Shown in pieces: positions 1 to 10,372 of a stretch of 64,000 nt of DNA. The stretch's first letter is position 1. Each line of letters starts with the position of its first letter. Origin of the DNA: Neostapfia colusana (lineage: Eukaryota > Streptophyta > Magnoliopsida > Poales > Poaceae); contig JASWHV010000005.1 of assembly GCA_030760725.1 (NCBI GenBank), positions 86,806,622 through 86,870,621 of the forward strand, read 5' to 3'. Both the position numbers and the translations under genes were made by a program. Under the pieces are notes generated by a model. It was not told where the DNA came from. It made no database searches and saw only the letters and a program-made list of their open reading frames with translations.

Positions 1-529
1 ATGGAGGTATGTTGATGTTTAAATACATGTTGGGATTTCATTCACTTAAAGCTAGTTGCTGTTTTTATCGTGTTTTGAGAAATAAGCTATGCTTTTTTTG
101 ATAAGCCTTTTTATACCTGCCTTGCTGTGAGCTACATATCATATTTTCCCGCACTTGCTGAGTACATCATGTACTCAAACTTGCATTATTACTTCATCAT
201 CAGCAACAGGAGAGGAGTACTATGAAGACCACGTGGAGTATTAGGCGTGTAATCTATCCTCAACCTTGCCTGGTGGAGTAGAGATGGAGCCGCTGCTGCT
301 GCTTAGTTTGCTTCCGCACTAGTTAGAACACTTCCGCTGCTAGAATAGATTAGAGACTTCCACTGCAACAAAGATTGATGTAATAAAGTACTTGAATATA
401 TTCATTCTTGGTTATATATATTATGAATTTAGTTTATGGATTATATGTGTATGTGTGATGAACATCCTGGGCACACATATGCATCAGTCTCGGTTCCGGG
501 AGGTTTCCTCTCAGAACCAGGGCGTCACA
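1..529 (+). repeat. Partial LTR of element D (3' end)
   Basis: The segment ends in a TCACA terminus like the other LTRs here. It contains, in the same order as the element C LTR, a TTGCTGAGTAC hairpin (159-177), a CAG 3' splice-like site (207-209), an AATAAA signal (382-387) and a second hairpin (stem 450-457 with 472-479). The boundary at 529 is inferred from the terminus, because no intact primer site follows. Positions 530-799 show a leader with a short stretch resembling the pre-gag region of element C (the 'tccacaacctcgt' area near 677-692). Confidence 0.65.
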
Positions 530-799
530 GTTAAATCATAGTAGCTTGAATAGGAGTGGCGTGTTGAATTTTTTTATGATTGCTTGTGTTTGTGTGCTTG
601 AGTGTGAGTTGTGGGACACTTCTACGAATATCCACATCCACACATAGTAGAGAGATGTGAGATGTTTCGGCATGTGTCCACAACCTCGTATAGGCTTATA
701 TTAATAGAAGAAGATATTTAGTTCATACTCTTTGATGCATATAGTTGGGGGGATCAATCTAAACTTATCTTTCCTATTCAACCCAACTCTCTCTCACAG

Positions 800-1599
800 A
801 TGGCGAGGGAAAATGCCAGCCTCCAAAGGAGGAACGTTCTTGGCCACCCTGAACCACAAGAGGATGGCAACGTTGAAGTTCCTGAAAATGCCAACCCCGG
901 GACTGGTGCAAACAATCTTGAACGATTGATGGCTATGCAGAACCAGCTCATGCAAACTATGATCCAAATATTGGGTCAGCTGCAAGCCAACAACAACAAC
1001 AACCCTAACCCTGTTCCTGCACCACCACCGCCACCACCGCCGGCTCACAACAGATTGGGAGAGTTCATGAGGACTCGACCGCCTACTGTTGCACAAGCTA
1101 ATGATCCCATGGAGGCTGATGATTGGCTGAAATCCATGCAAAAGAAGCTTGCTATTGATCAGTGAAATGATCTGGAGAAAGTTCTCTTCGCATCGCACCA
1201 ACTTATGGGAGCAGCCGCTGACTGGTGGGACGCTCTTTGCAATGCTCATGACAACCAGGAGACTATCACTTGGGCTGAATTCAAGGAGAGTTTCCGCTCT
1301 CATTACATCCCTGCTGGAGTCATGATGCTTAAAAGGCAAGAGTTTGAAGGTCTCCGCCAAGGAAGGAAGAGCGTGAATGAGTACCTCAACAAGTTCACGC
1401 AGCTGTAAAGGTATGCTCCCGAGGACGTCAACTCGGATCAAAGTAAACAATACTTGTTCATGAGAGGATTGAACAATGAGATCCAAGTACAATTGCTCAA
1501 CAATGACTATGCAAACTTCCAGAAGCTCGTTGACAAAGCTATAGTGGTTGAGAGCAAGATCCGTGAGATCGAGCAAGAGGGCAAGAGGAAGATGCCATA
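800..1599 (+). pseudogene. Element D gag, broken and truncated
   Basis: Retrotransposon capsid (Gag) gene of a Ty3/gypsy element. It is read in one frame from the ATG at 800 and shows the capsid pattern seen in element C: the ADDWLK segment, FASHQL, ADWW, an ITW-EFK stretch and an EYL-KFTQL stretch. The N-terminus has a proline run (about 1018-1042). In-frame stops lie at 1163-1165 (TGA) and 1406-1408 (TAA); alignment to C suggests TGC to TGA and TCA to TAA. The reading frame is otherwise intact up to 1599, where the neighbouring elements interrupt it before the zinc knuckle. No functional product is expected. Confidence 0.85.
1595..1599. other. Target-site duplication CCATA, left copy (A2)
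   Basis: CCATA occurs directly before the TG of the A2 5' LTR and again at 46917-46921 directly after the CA of its 3' LTR. This 5-bp duplication is the normal footprint of a Ty3/gypsy integrase. The right copy is followed at once by the first base of element C. Confidence 0.9.
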
Positions 1600-4159
1600 T
1601 GTAAGGGCCTCAGTTTTTGACACATGTTTAAAGTGTTCATCACCACACCACACATCTCATTTGAAGAAAGTTGATGAACACATTTGAATAGCAAGTAACC
1701 ATTATCAACATGATCATTAGAGAACAAACTCACACAATGCAAAAGTGGCATTTCCCACATGCATCAACTAGGGGCTGGACATATGAAAAACTCCTACACC
1801 TTGCTAGGGATGTCCATGCAAAGTTTCACCCAAATTTAAAACATTTTTGAGATATTTTTGGGTATAGCTAGAAAGAGGGTGGTTTGAACTCAACTTCAAA
1901 TTCAAACTGTTTTTACCCCATGAATTCAAAAGTGGGAGGCATAGTCTTACTCAGCACATTTTTGTGAGCTCACACACCAATTTTCACTCCATTAGGAGTT
2001 GAGCTTGACATGAGCCAACTGTAGCAAATTAAAACCTTATTTGAATTTCAAACTACATGTGTGCTGAAATTTAGTCAAACCCAAACCAATTAGAATTCTA
2101 CCCCATTCGAATGGCCCAGGGGCAGATAATTCAAACACTTGAGGTTAATTTGGTCTCTACTGTTTAGAGCAGTAGAGCAAAGTTAATTTCAGAGGTTAAA
2201 AGGAAAATGGGACCCACATGTCAGCCACTGGAGAGGATTCAACCGACTGAAGACTCAACCCGGTTACTCGCGCCCGACCGAGCTGCCGCCACGGCGAAGA
2301 AACGGCGAGGATAGCAGCTGCTTGCCGCCCTCGGCCGATGAACCGCCTCTCGGGGCCCTTATCTACGCGCCCGAGTGGTCGCAGGGGGTTTTCACCGCTG
2401 CCCCGACGCGTCCCCGTCCAGAAAACTGAAGCTCCTCGCCGCCCGGCTGAACTCTCGGTTTCTCATCGCCCGGCCGATCCAGTGGTCCTCCCGGCGATCT
2501 GAGACCAGCACCAGGTGCGCCAAGCCCTCTTCGACACCTTCACGTCGGTTCCAGGCTTGGAGCAGTCCTTCCCGAGCTCCACCTCGACGATTTTTCCTCT
2601 GCCGGTTCAGATCGAGCCGCCACCGCGGGAACGATCCGTCCAGCCACCACAGCCCACCGTTCACCGAGCTGTGAACAGCAAAGAGGTTCACCTTCAGTCC
2701 CTCTTTTATTCCGACGAGCTCCGGCGGCGTGACATAGACTGCTCACGCCGGAATTTCATGTTTTCGCGACGGTGTGCAAAAGTGGAGTCTGCACCGATCC
2801 GTGAAATTCGTAATCCACACTGCACCACTCATCCTCTCGTGGATAGGATCACTTCTAGGTGCCCGTACGAGTCCATAGGAGCAGGAACCACGAAGAACCG
2901 TCGAGGGAAACCACTGTTCTTCGAGTTTTAGTAAAAGTCCCAATTTCCGGCCTAGGTCGCACGATGACAGCCCAACACAGCCCTTTCCGAGCTCCATGGA
3001 GCTCATGTCGACCTTTTCTAAGGTCCACTGATGCTTACCGACCGTTTGCTCGATCGATTGGGGTGCTACGGAGGTCGGCCGACACGGCCGAAGTTCTCCG
3101 GAGGCTGCCGCTCGTCGCGGACCATGTACCGGCCATTTTTTATGACGAACTGAGCCCGGAATCATGCTCCCCGAGTGGAAGTAGGGAGGGGCGGCCAGAA
3201 TCATGGAGTTTGGAGCACCACAGAGACTGCCGGCGAGCTCTCCGGCGAGGTGTCGCGGCGGCAGAGCGCGGGCGGCGAGAGGTAGACGAAGGGGTGGGTC
3301 CCGTCTGTCAGCGGCTCGGATTTTAAATCGGGATCAGTCTGCGGCTAAGATCTGGTGTGCTGGCACGCAAAAACCCCGTAGACCCCGGTGTGCCGCCTCT
3401 CCAGCATCCAACACGTGTCCACGTGGACCCACCGGCAGATTTGAACTTTTTCCCGATTTTCAGAATTCATTCAAACTTCAAATTGTCATAACTTTGGCTA
3501 GGAAGCTCCAAATCGAGTAATCCAAATTTTGTTGGATTAAGCTCTCTGAGTACTTCCAGCAAATCAAGTTTCACTTCATGAAAATCCCTATTTTTCCTGA
3601 ATTAATTCCTCAAATTTTAAACTGTTTGGAATTTTAACTGGAGAATCCTTTGGGGGAAAATTCTGAAATTTTTCTGGGATGTTCACCAAAATATCCCTGA
3701 ACTTCCATAAAAATTTCAGATCCATTTGAGCTAATTTGATCCACCTAATGGTGTGATTATAAAACTGTTCCAGAGAAAATAGAAAATGTTCAGAAACATT
3801 TTCAGAATTTTCTCTGAAATTGTTTAGCTCATATCTTTAGCTAGGAACCTTCAAATTAAGTGAGACCAACTCCATTAGAACCCTCTGAAAATCTAGTTTT
3901 CATAAAGTCATGGCTTACTCCATGAAAATCCCTAGAACACCCTAAAGCCTCCAATTAAGGTCAAGTACATAATTAATTGTGGAGGGCTCAAATGAGCTTT
4001 ACAGCAACTAAAACTTGACCAAGTCTCTGTTTAGGTTGTAACCAAGCCACAGTAAAAATTTCAGGGTCAGTGGGTCTGTCTAATGAGATTTATAAGGTTC
4101 ACAAGCTTTATTCAAATCAAATGCATTTAAATTAACACATATAGTTGTATCTCATGTAG

Positions 4160-4240
4160 TCGCTAAGGTCGAGGAGGAACCCCTAGTCCTAGACTTTGTT
4201 ACTCCGGAAGAGCAGCTAGCCTATGACCAAGAGCAGCAAG
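4160..4240 (+). other. Putative small internal exon in the family-A LTR (A2 5' copy)
   Basis: An 81-nt stretch between an AG acceptor-like site (ending 4159) and a GC donor-like site (AAG|GCAAGC, intron from 4241). It is open with two bases left over at the start and one at the end. The encoded segment is acidic and Gln-rich, ending in the motif DQEQQ. The same 81 nt without indels occurs in A2 3' (45425-45505), A1 (7800-7880 and 33752-33832, minus strand) and A3 (49253-49333, minus strand). Most differences between copies are synonymous by eye (GAA/GAG, TAT/TAC, TTT/TTC, CTA/CTG); the exceptions are one Glu-to-Leu change here and one Val/Ile. No conserved ATG is seen, so coding status is an inference. 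Confidence 0.45.
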
Positions 4241-5332
4241 GCAAGCCCCGGTTTGCATTAACCATTTTACAAAGTTTTATTGTTTTGAGCACTTACTTGA
4301 GTATGATTACTTCTTGCATTGGAGTCTTTTTTGAAGACCCAATTGCATAGCCAAGAGAACCATGGGTTTGGGATTAGGATTGCAAACCCCGTTAGCTACT
4401 GCAATGCTATGATAGTGTAGGATTCGGTACAAGTCGAGTAGTTCGAACTACTCGCGAGCATAGGCTAGAGGCACTCGACTTGGGTAGAGATAGCACATGA
4501 TACACATGGCAAGAAAAATGAGACCGAGCGGAGAGTAAGGGCAGCAGGACTTTGGGGCCTGTGTGCTATAGCTCCGCTTGTGTCGATTGAGGACCGAGCC
4601 GTGTGCGGGCCTGTTGAACAAGCTAGAACAGTACCGAAGACCTACCGGCTATATGGGAACCGGGAAACCAATGTAACTCGGGTAGCTGGTTATTGAGGCA
4701 TTGCCCGTCGTTCAGAGGGTAGGTTGAGAGCTCGATGTGTAAATCGGCTGGCGGCACTGAGATGCGCGTGCAGAGACCTCTTGCTCGGGACGATGGGACC
4801 GGTTCAATATTTGGCTGACGGGCGAAAGGTGGTTACGTACGGCGTCCGTGATGGTTGTTGTAGGCAACATTGAGTACGGGCGTACGTGATGGGTTATTCG
4901 GGTAACCCTGCAGGTGTGAATCGATTATAATCACCGTCCCTCGCGGTCAGTGAGTACTACTTGTTCACTGTACCGTGACGTAGAAAGAACAGGCTAGTTA
5001 CATGTTAAAATGTTGCTGATTGAAAGATGGACTTTGATTGTTAATAATTTTCTGTAGTTTAGAGCTAATTAAAGTTCCTTTCAACTTTGGGCAAAGTACA
5101 TGAGAGAAATGTGTTTCTTGTTTGATTGCGGCTCTCTCATGTGCCTTAGCGTAAGGTTCTCCACAATCTGCTGCTAAAATTTGAAAGTAAGGTTCCACTA
5201 ATTAGGCGAGTCCTTGCAACTTGTTTTATCTCCTGTACCTATCACCCCTCATGAAGAAGTTCCATGTTTAGGAGAGACGGGTCAGTCTTGCTGAGCCTTC
5301 GTGCTCACTGCTTGTGTTTGAAGCTTTTGCAG
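4241..5332 (+). other. Putative GC-AG intron within the family-A LTR (1092 nt)
   Basis: Donor GCAAGC and acceptor TTTTGCAG. The matching interval is 1092 nt in A2 3' (45506-46597), 1091 nt in A1 left, 1085/1086 nt in the two B LTRs and 1098 nt in C. The intron holds a hairpin (5292-5307) about 25 nt before the acceptor and a block shared with family B (4834-4888). Open sequence continues in phase after the acceptor. Confidence 0.4.
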
Positions 5333-5652
5333 GGTTCTATGAGGAAGTGACTCCCGAGGAGGAGATGGAAAACCGAGGAGGGGAACCCCGTCGAGTGGGA
5401 GTCATGCACGCCGCCGTGTTGGTGTGCGTGCGTGCTAGCAAGGACATGTTCACGGGCTGAACGTGAACTTGACGCGTAGTCTACGCCCGTGAGTGTAGAC
5501 TGAACATATTTTGTTGTAAAAATGTTCATAAACTCGTTTATGTAATAAAACTTTGCTTCCGCGTTATGCCTTTGAGGTGTGTTATCCGGTGCTGTGCAAC
5601 GCACCCCTCAGCGTGATCCTGACTCGACAAGACCGTGGGGTCGTGTCAGCGT

Positions 5653-5664
5653 TAGTATGAGAGC
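5653..5664 (+). other. A2 primer-binding site, degraded
   Basis: The sequence four bases after the LTR end matches the initiator-Met tRNA primer site TGGTATCAGAGC at 10 of 12 positions. The intact form is present in A1, B and C. The two mismatches suggest decay after insertion. Confidence 0.8.
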
Positions 5665-6389
5665 TCGCTTGAGGTTTAACGCACTAAAAAGGTCATCTTT
5701 TTCAAAACTCCAGTGAGGAACGAGTTAATAGCCCATATAAGGATGGTATTAGTGTATAGAAAGTGGCATACTAATCTAATTGCTTCTGTCAGAAAATCGT
5801 GCATCTAGGGACGCTTTATGTCTTGGGGGTGCACGTAAGCGCTGTCCACCAGTGCGCACAAGCTGAAGGGTGGAGCCCCACGGGTGGCAGGTAACCCGAC
5901 GCGCTTTAATATCCTCTACGACTCTTCATGTCGTTTGGGGTATTTGAGCAACGTCTGTCCCTGGTGTGCGAGGTGCAATTTGGGAGACCCCGTCACGTGG
6001 TCAGTAACGTGAACACGTAGCTCAAGGCGTGTTTGGCTTGAGAACATCCGGGCGAGTGATGACAGCCGGGTGTATGAACTGTATGGATACCAGGCTCAGT
6101 GTGCAGCCGAGCCTGACGATTGTGTGCATTATCTGCAGATAGTCTAACCACGAAACGGTAGACGTGTAGCATCCGTATGCGAGTGACGTTTAGTGCCACT
6201 GAACTAACGAAGCCGGCTAAGTCCGGTATAGGTTTTTCTTTGTGAGGACGTTGTACCGACATGATCTGGTGACGCATCAACGTCACACTCCACTAAATGG
6301 ACAACTTCAGTGTAAAACTTGAAAGTTTTGATCCAGAGCACTAAAAACCGGATGTAACTCCTTTCCTTAGTCAGGACATTCAAAGTTAA
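5665..6389 (+). other. A2 untranslated leader, first part
   Basis: No gene. From about 5790 to 6290 this leader is nearly the same as in A1 (about 31700-32230, minus strand) and very close to that of element B (about 14938-15450), far closer than their LTR promoter zones. It holds the palindrome GTGCGCAC (5852-5859) and a perfect 6-bp stem hairpin (6269-6286). It is cut by A1 at 6389 and resumes at 36262. The strong noncoding conservation suggests a cis-acting RNA. Confidence 0.7.
6385..6389. other. Target-site duplication GTTAA, left copy (A1)
   Basis: GTTAA precedes the first base of A1 and recurs at 36257-36261 right after it. Joining the flanks gives a leader that matches A1's own uninterrupted leader (around 31600-31700, minus strand), which confirms the insertion. 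Confidence 0.92.
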
Positions 6390-9300
6390 TGACACGACCC
6401 CAAAGGTCCTGTCGAGCCAGGATCCCGCTGAGGGGTGCTGCGTTGCACAGCACCGTATAACACACGTCAAAGGTACAAAGCGGAAGTGGAAATTTTATTA
6501 CATAAACAAGTTATGAACATGTTTACATCAAAATAAGTTCAGTCTACACTCGCGGGCATAGACTAAGCATCAAGTGCACGTTCAGCCCTTGAACGTGTCC
6601 TTGCTAGCACACACGCACACTAACTTTGCGGCGTGCACGACTCCCACTTGACGGGGTTCCCCTCCTGGGGTTCCGTCTCCTCTTCGGGAGTCCCTTCCTC
6701 ATAGAACCCTGCAAAAGCTTCAAACACAAGCAGTGAGCACGAAGGCTCAGCAAGTCTGACCCGTCTCACCTAAACATGGAACTTCTACATGAGGGGTGAT
6801 GGGTTACATGAGGTAAAAATCATTTGCAAAGGACCCACCTAATTAGTGGAACCTTACTTTCAAGTTTTAGCAGAAGTTTGTGGAGAACCTTACGCTAAGG
6901 CACATGAGAGAGCCGCAATCAAACAAGAAACGCATTTCTCTCATGTACTTTGCCCAAAGTTGAAAAGAACTTTAGTTAGCTCTAAACTACAGCAATTCAT
7001 TAGCAATCAAGTGCATCTTTCAATCAGCAACATTTTAACATGTAACTAGCCTGTTCTTTCTACGTCACGGTACAGTGAACAAGTGGTACTCACTGACCGC
7101 GAGGGACGGCGATTATAATCGATTTACACCTGCAGGGTTACCCGAACAACCCGTCACGTACGCCCGTACTCGATGTTGCCTACAACAACCATCACGGACG
7201 CCGTACGCAACCACCTTTCGCACGCCAGCCAAATATTGAACCGGTCCCATCATCCCGAGCAAGAGGTCTCTGCACGCGCATCTCTGTGCCGCCAGCCGAT
7301 TTACACCTCGAGCTCTCAACCTACCCTCTGAACGACGGGTAATGCCTCAATACCCAGCTACCCGAGTTACATCAGTTTCCCAGTTCCCATATAGCCGGTA
7401 GGTCTTCGGTACTGTTCTAGCTTGTTCAACAGGCCCGCACACGGCTCGGTCCTCAATCAACACAAGTGGAGCTACAGCACACAGGCCCCAAAGTCCTGCT
7501 GCCCTTACCCTCCGCTTGGTCTCATTTTCTTGCCATGTGTTTCATGTGCTATCACTACCCGAGTCGAGTGCCTCTAGCCTATGCTCGCGAGTAGTTCCAA
7601 CTACTCGACTTGTACCGAATCCTAATCTATCCTAGCAATGCAGTAGCTAACGGGGTTTGCAATCCTAAACCCAACCCATGGTTCTCTTGGCTATGCAGTG
7701 GGGCTTCCAAACAAGACTCTAATGCAAAGAATAAAGGAAACAAGTATGTGCTCAAAACAATAAAAATTTGTAAAAAGGTTAATGCAAACCGGAGCTTGCC
7801 TTGCTGCTCTTGGTCGTAGGCTAGCTGTTCCTCCGGAGTAACGAAGTCTAGGACTTCGGGTTCCTCCTCGACCTTAGCGACTACATGATAGAAGGAATAC
7901 ATGTATCAATTTAAATGCATTTGTATTAAGTTTGAAGTTGTGAAGTCTATAAACCTTGCTAGACAGACCCAATGACTGTGAAACTTTTACTGGGGCTTGG
8001 TTACAACCTAAACAGAGATTTGGTCAAGTTTTAGTTGCAGTAAAGATCATTTGAGCCCTCCACAATTAATTATGTCCTTGACCTTAATTGGGTCTCTTAG
8101 GGTGTTCTAGGGATTTTCATGAAACAAACTATGACTTTCTGAAAACTAGATTTTCAGAGGGTTCTAATGGAGTTGGTCTTACTTAATTTGGAAGTTCCTA
8201 ACTAACGATATGAGCTAAACAATTTCAGAGAAAATTCTGAAAATGTTTCTGAACATTTTCTATTTTCTCTAGAACAGTTTCACTAATCACACCATTAGGT
8301 GGATTAATTAAGCTCCAATGGGTCTGAAATTTTTATTGTAGTTCAGGGATATTTTGGTGAACATCCCAGCAAAATTTCAGGATTTTCCTCCAAGGGATTC
8401 TCCAGTTAAAATTCCAAACATTTCAAACTTTGAGGAATTAATTCTGGAGAAATAAGGAATTTCATGAAGTGAAACTTGATTTGCTGGAAAGTACTCCGAG
8501 AGCTGAATCCAATAAAATTTGGTTCACTCGATTTGGAGCCCTCTAGCCAAAGTTATAAGGATTTGAAGTTTGAACTGAAACTGAAATTCGGGAAAAAGTT
8601 TAAACTCTGGCTTGTGGGCCCCGCACACAGTGCGTCATCTCCCTTCTCGCGCCATCTGCGCGGTGGCGGCGGTCTCCGGCGACCTTCACCAGAATCGAGT
8701 TCCCGGCCACCCCCCAGCCTGAAACTCGCCGCCTGCCCCTATACCGACCCCCTGGACTCGATGGTGGGGTCACCGGCCGCCGGCGATGACCGGAAACCCG
8801 TGCGCACCGGTGACAGCACCTGCTAGGGTTCCGGTGAGGTCGGTCCCGCTCTCCTGTGCACCAAATCGACCGAGGATCGGTCGGAGAGCATCAGTAGAGC
8901 ATGGGGAACACGGACCAGGGCTTGGTGGAAGCGAAAAATGCCGACAACTAGGCTCTCGACGGTGAGCCGAGGTGCTTAGTCATGGCGGCGGGGAAAACGG
9001 CCATATCACGGCTGATTCTCGATGGTTTCCCCTAATTCCAGTTCGAGCGTGGGCGTTATCATGCGTAGAAGCTACTAGGGAACGAGCTTATCCAGCCCTC
9101 GTGTATAGAGCAAGAATTTCACCCGAGGGTGAGCTCGGTCCTTATGAACTGATCAAGAGTAAACTTGGAAATTCTTGGCCGAGGTTTGATCAATCGCCAA
9201 ATGGCTTTCGGCTACTCCATCTACATACAATCACACACCTTTCTTGTGTAGAGAAGAGGACGTGACAGCGGTTGTGTTGTGCTGTCCACGAGAGCCCGAT

Positions 9301-10303
9301 CGGCGGCGATGCTCGGCTCGCCGGAGAAACTGCTCGTACAGCTCGAGGACGCTTGCTCACTGGACAACACGGGGTCTAGGAGGTTGCTCACGATCTCTCA
9401 GTGCCGTTTTGCTGTGGAGGAGGCTGTGCTCGCGAGTGATCGGGCTTGATCAAGCGTGAGCTCGCGCGGCGGCGATTGCAGTGGAAGAACAGGTCGAGCA
9501 CGTCGGCAGCTCAGGGAATGGGCGATCGAAGCACACCGGGGAGGGGATAAGTAGCCCGGCGACTGGCCTCCGGCTTGGGGCGCGCAGCAGGAGCTGGCGC
9601 CGGCTGCCCCCCGGTGGCGCGCGCACACTTCACCGGGGAACCGAGTGAGCTGTGTTTCAGTCGGTTTGTTTCTTCTCTGTGGCTGACATGTGGGACCCAC
9701 CCTGTTTTTAACCTCTGAAATTCACTCCTAATTACTGTTGTAAACAGTAAGCCCCAAAATAACCCTGGGTATTCAAATTATTCACTCATGAACCATTTGA
9801 ATTGAGTAGAATTCAAATTGGGTTTGGTTTGAAGGAATTTCAACACAAGTTCAGTTTTGAATTCAAATAAAGTTGAATGTCCCACTTAGCTCATGTCAAG
9901 ATCAACTCCAAATGGAGTGAAAATTGGTGTGTGGGCTCACAAAAATGTGCTGAGTAAGAATATGCCTCCCACTTTTAAATTCATGGGATAAAAACAGTTT
10001 GAATTTGAATATGGTTTCAAACTGCCCTCTTCCTAATTATACCCAAAATGACCTCAAAAAGGTTTTGAATTTGGGTGAAACTTGGCATGGACATCCTTAG
10101 CAATGTATAGGAGTTTTCATATGTCCAGCTCCCTTATATCACATGTGTGAAATACCACTTTGGCAATGTGTGAGTTTGTTCTCTAATGAGCATGTTGATA
10201 ATTGTTACTTGCTCTTAATTTGTGTTCATCATCCTTCCTCAAGTGAGGTGTGTGGTGTGGTGATGAACACTGCAAATGTGTGTCAAAAACTGAGGCCCTT
10301 ACA
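6390..10303 (-). repeat. A1 3' LTR (left copy, minus strand)
   Basis: Runs on the minus strand from TGTAAGGGCC (10303) to GTCGTGTCA (6390). It carries the 81-nt open exon (7800-7880), the putative GC-AG intron (6709-7799), an open downstream exon (6620-6708) and a perfect 7-bp hairpin (6434-6454). With the + strand A2 LTR (1600-5648) it forms a multi-kilobase inverted repeat separated by only 741 nt. Confidence 0.93.
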
Positions 10304-10316
10304 TTCCTCCCCCCTT
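10304..10316 (-). other. A1 polypurine tract
   Basis: On the minus strand this reads AAGGGGGGAGGAA directly before the 3' LTR, the usual plus-strand primer of Ty3/gypsy elements. The same tract precedes the 3' LTRs of A2 (42857-42869) and B (20856-20868). Confidence 0.85.
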
Positions 10317-10372
10317 AAAAGAATCTCGTCCCGAGATTATAAGGTGAAAATGAGAGAGGGGACGGTGGAAAA

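Larger units (their letters stand above)
1..1599 (+). mobile_element. Element D: 5' remnant of a Ty3/gypsy chromovirus
   Basis: Left part of an LTR retrotransposon, cut by the window edge on the left and by the A2/C insertions on the right. It holds the last ~529 nt of an LTR, a short leader and the first ~800 nt of gag. The LTR end and the gag resemble element C more than A or B, but it is a separate family. No primer site follows the LTR, and no upstream extra ORF is present, so ~1 kb present in C between the LTR end and the pre-gag region is missing. The rest of D should lie beyond the right end of element C, outside the window. Confidence 0.8.
1600..5648 (+). repeat. A2 5' LTR (family A, 4049 nt)
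   Basis: Begins TGTAAGGGCCTCAG and ends GTCGTGTCA. Parts in order: AT-rich start; GC-rich promoter-like zone (about 2220-3450); AT-rich zone with repeated 'cataactt' modules (about 3480-4130); a small open exon (4160-4240); a conserved block (about 4834-4888); a hairpin and CAG acceptor (5292-5332); AATAAA (5544-5549). I see no clear TATA box in this copy; the place matching the A4 TATA reads 'cttatctacgcg'. The ORFs of 100-155 codons in the GC-rich zone are not conserved in the other copies and I do not call them. Confidence 0.93.

Noticed and set aside
2375..3520. Several 100-155 codon ORFs on both strands in the GC-rich part of the A2 LTR
   Set aside because: They lie in a GC-rich, stop-poor promoter zone, differ between A2 copies by frameshifts and have no counterpart in A1 or B.
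4998..5198. Antisense ORF of 66-67 codons that recurs in A LTRs (also 6846-7049, 32798-33001, 46263-46463)
   Set aside because: It recurs because the LTR recurs. It begins with GTG rather than ATG, the start is changed in A3, and no matching frame is kept in family B.
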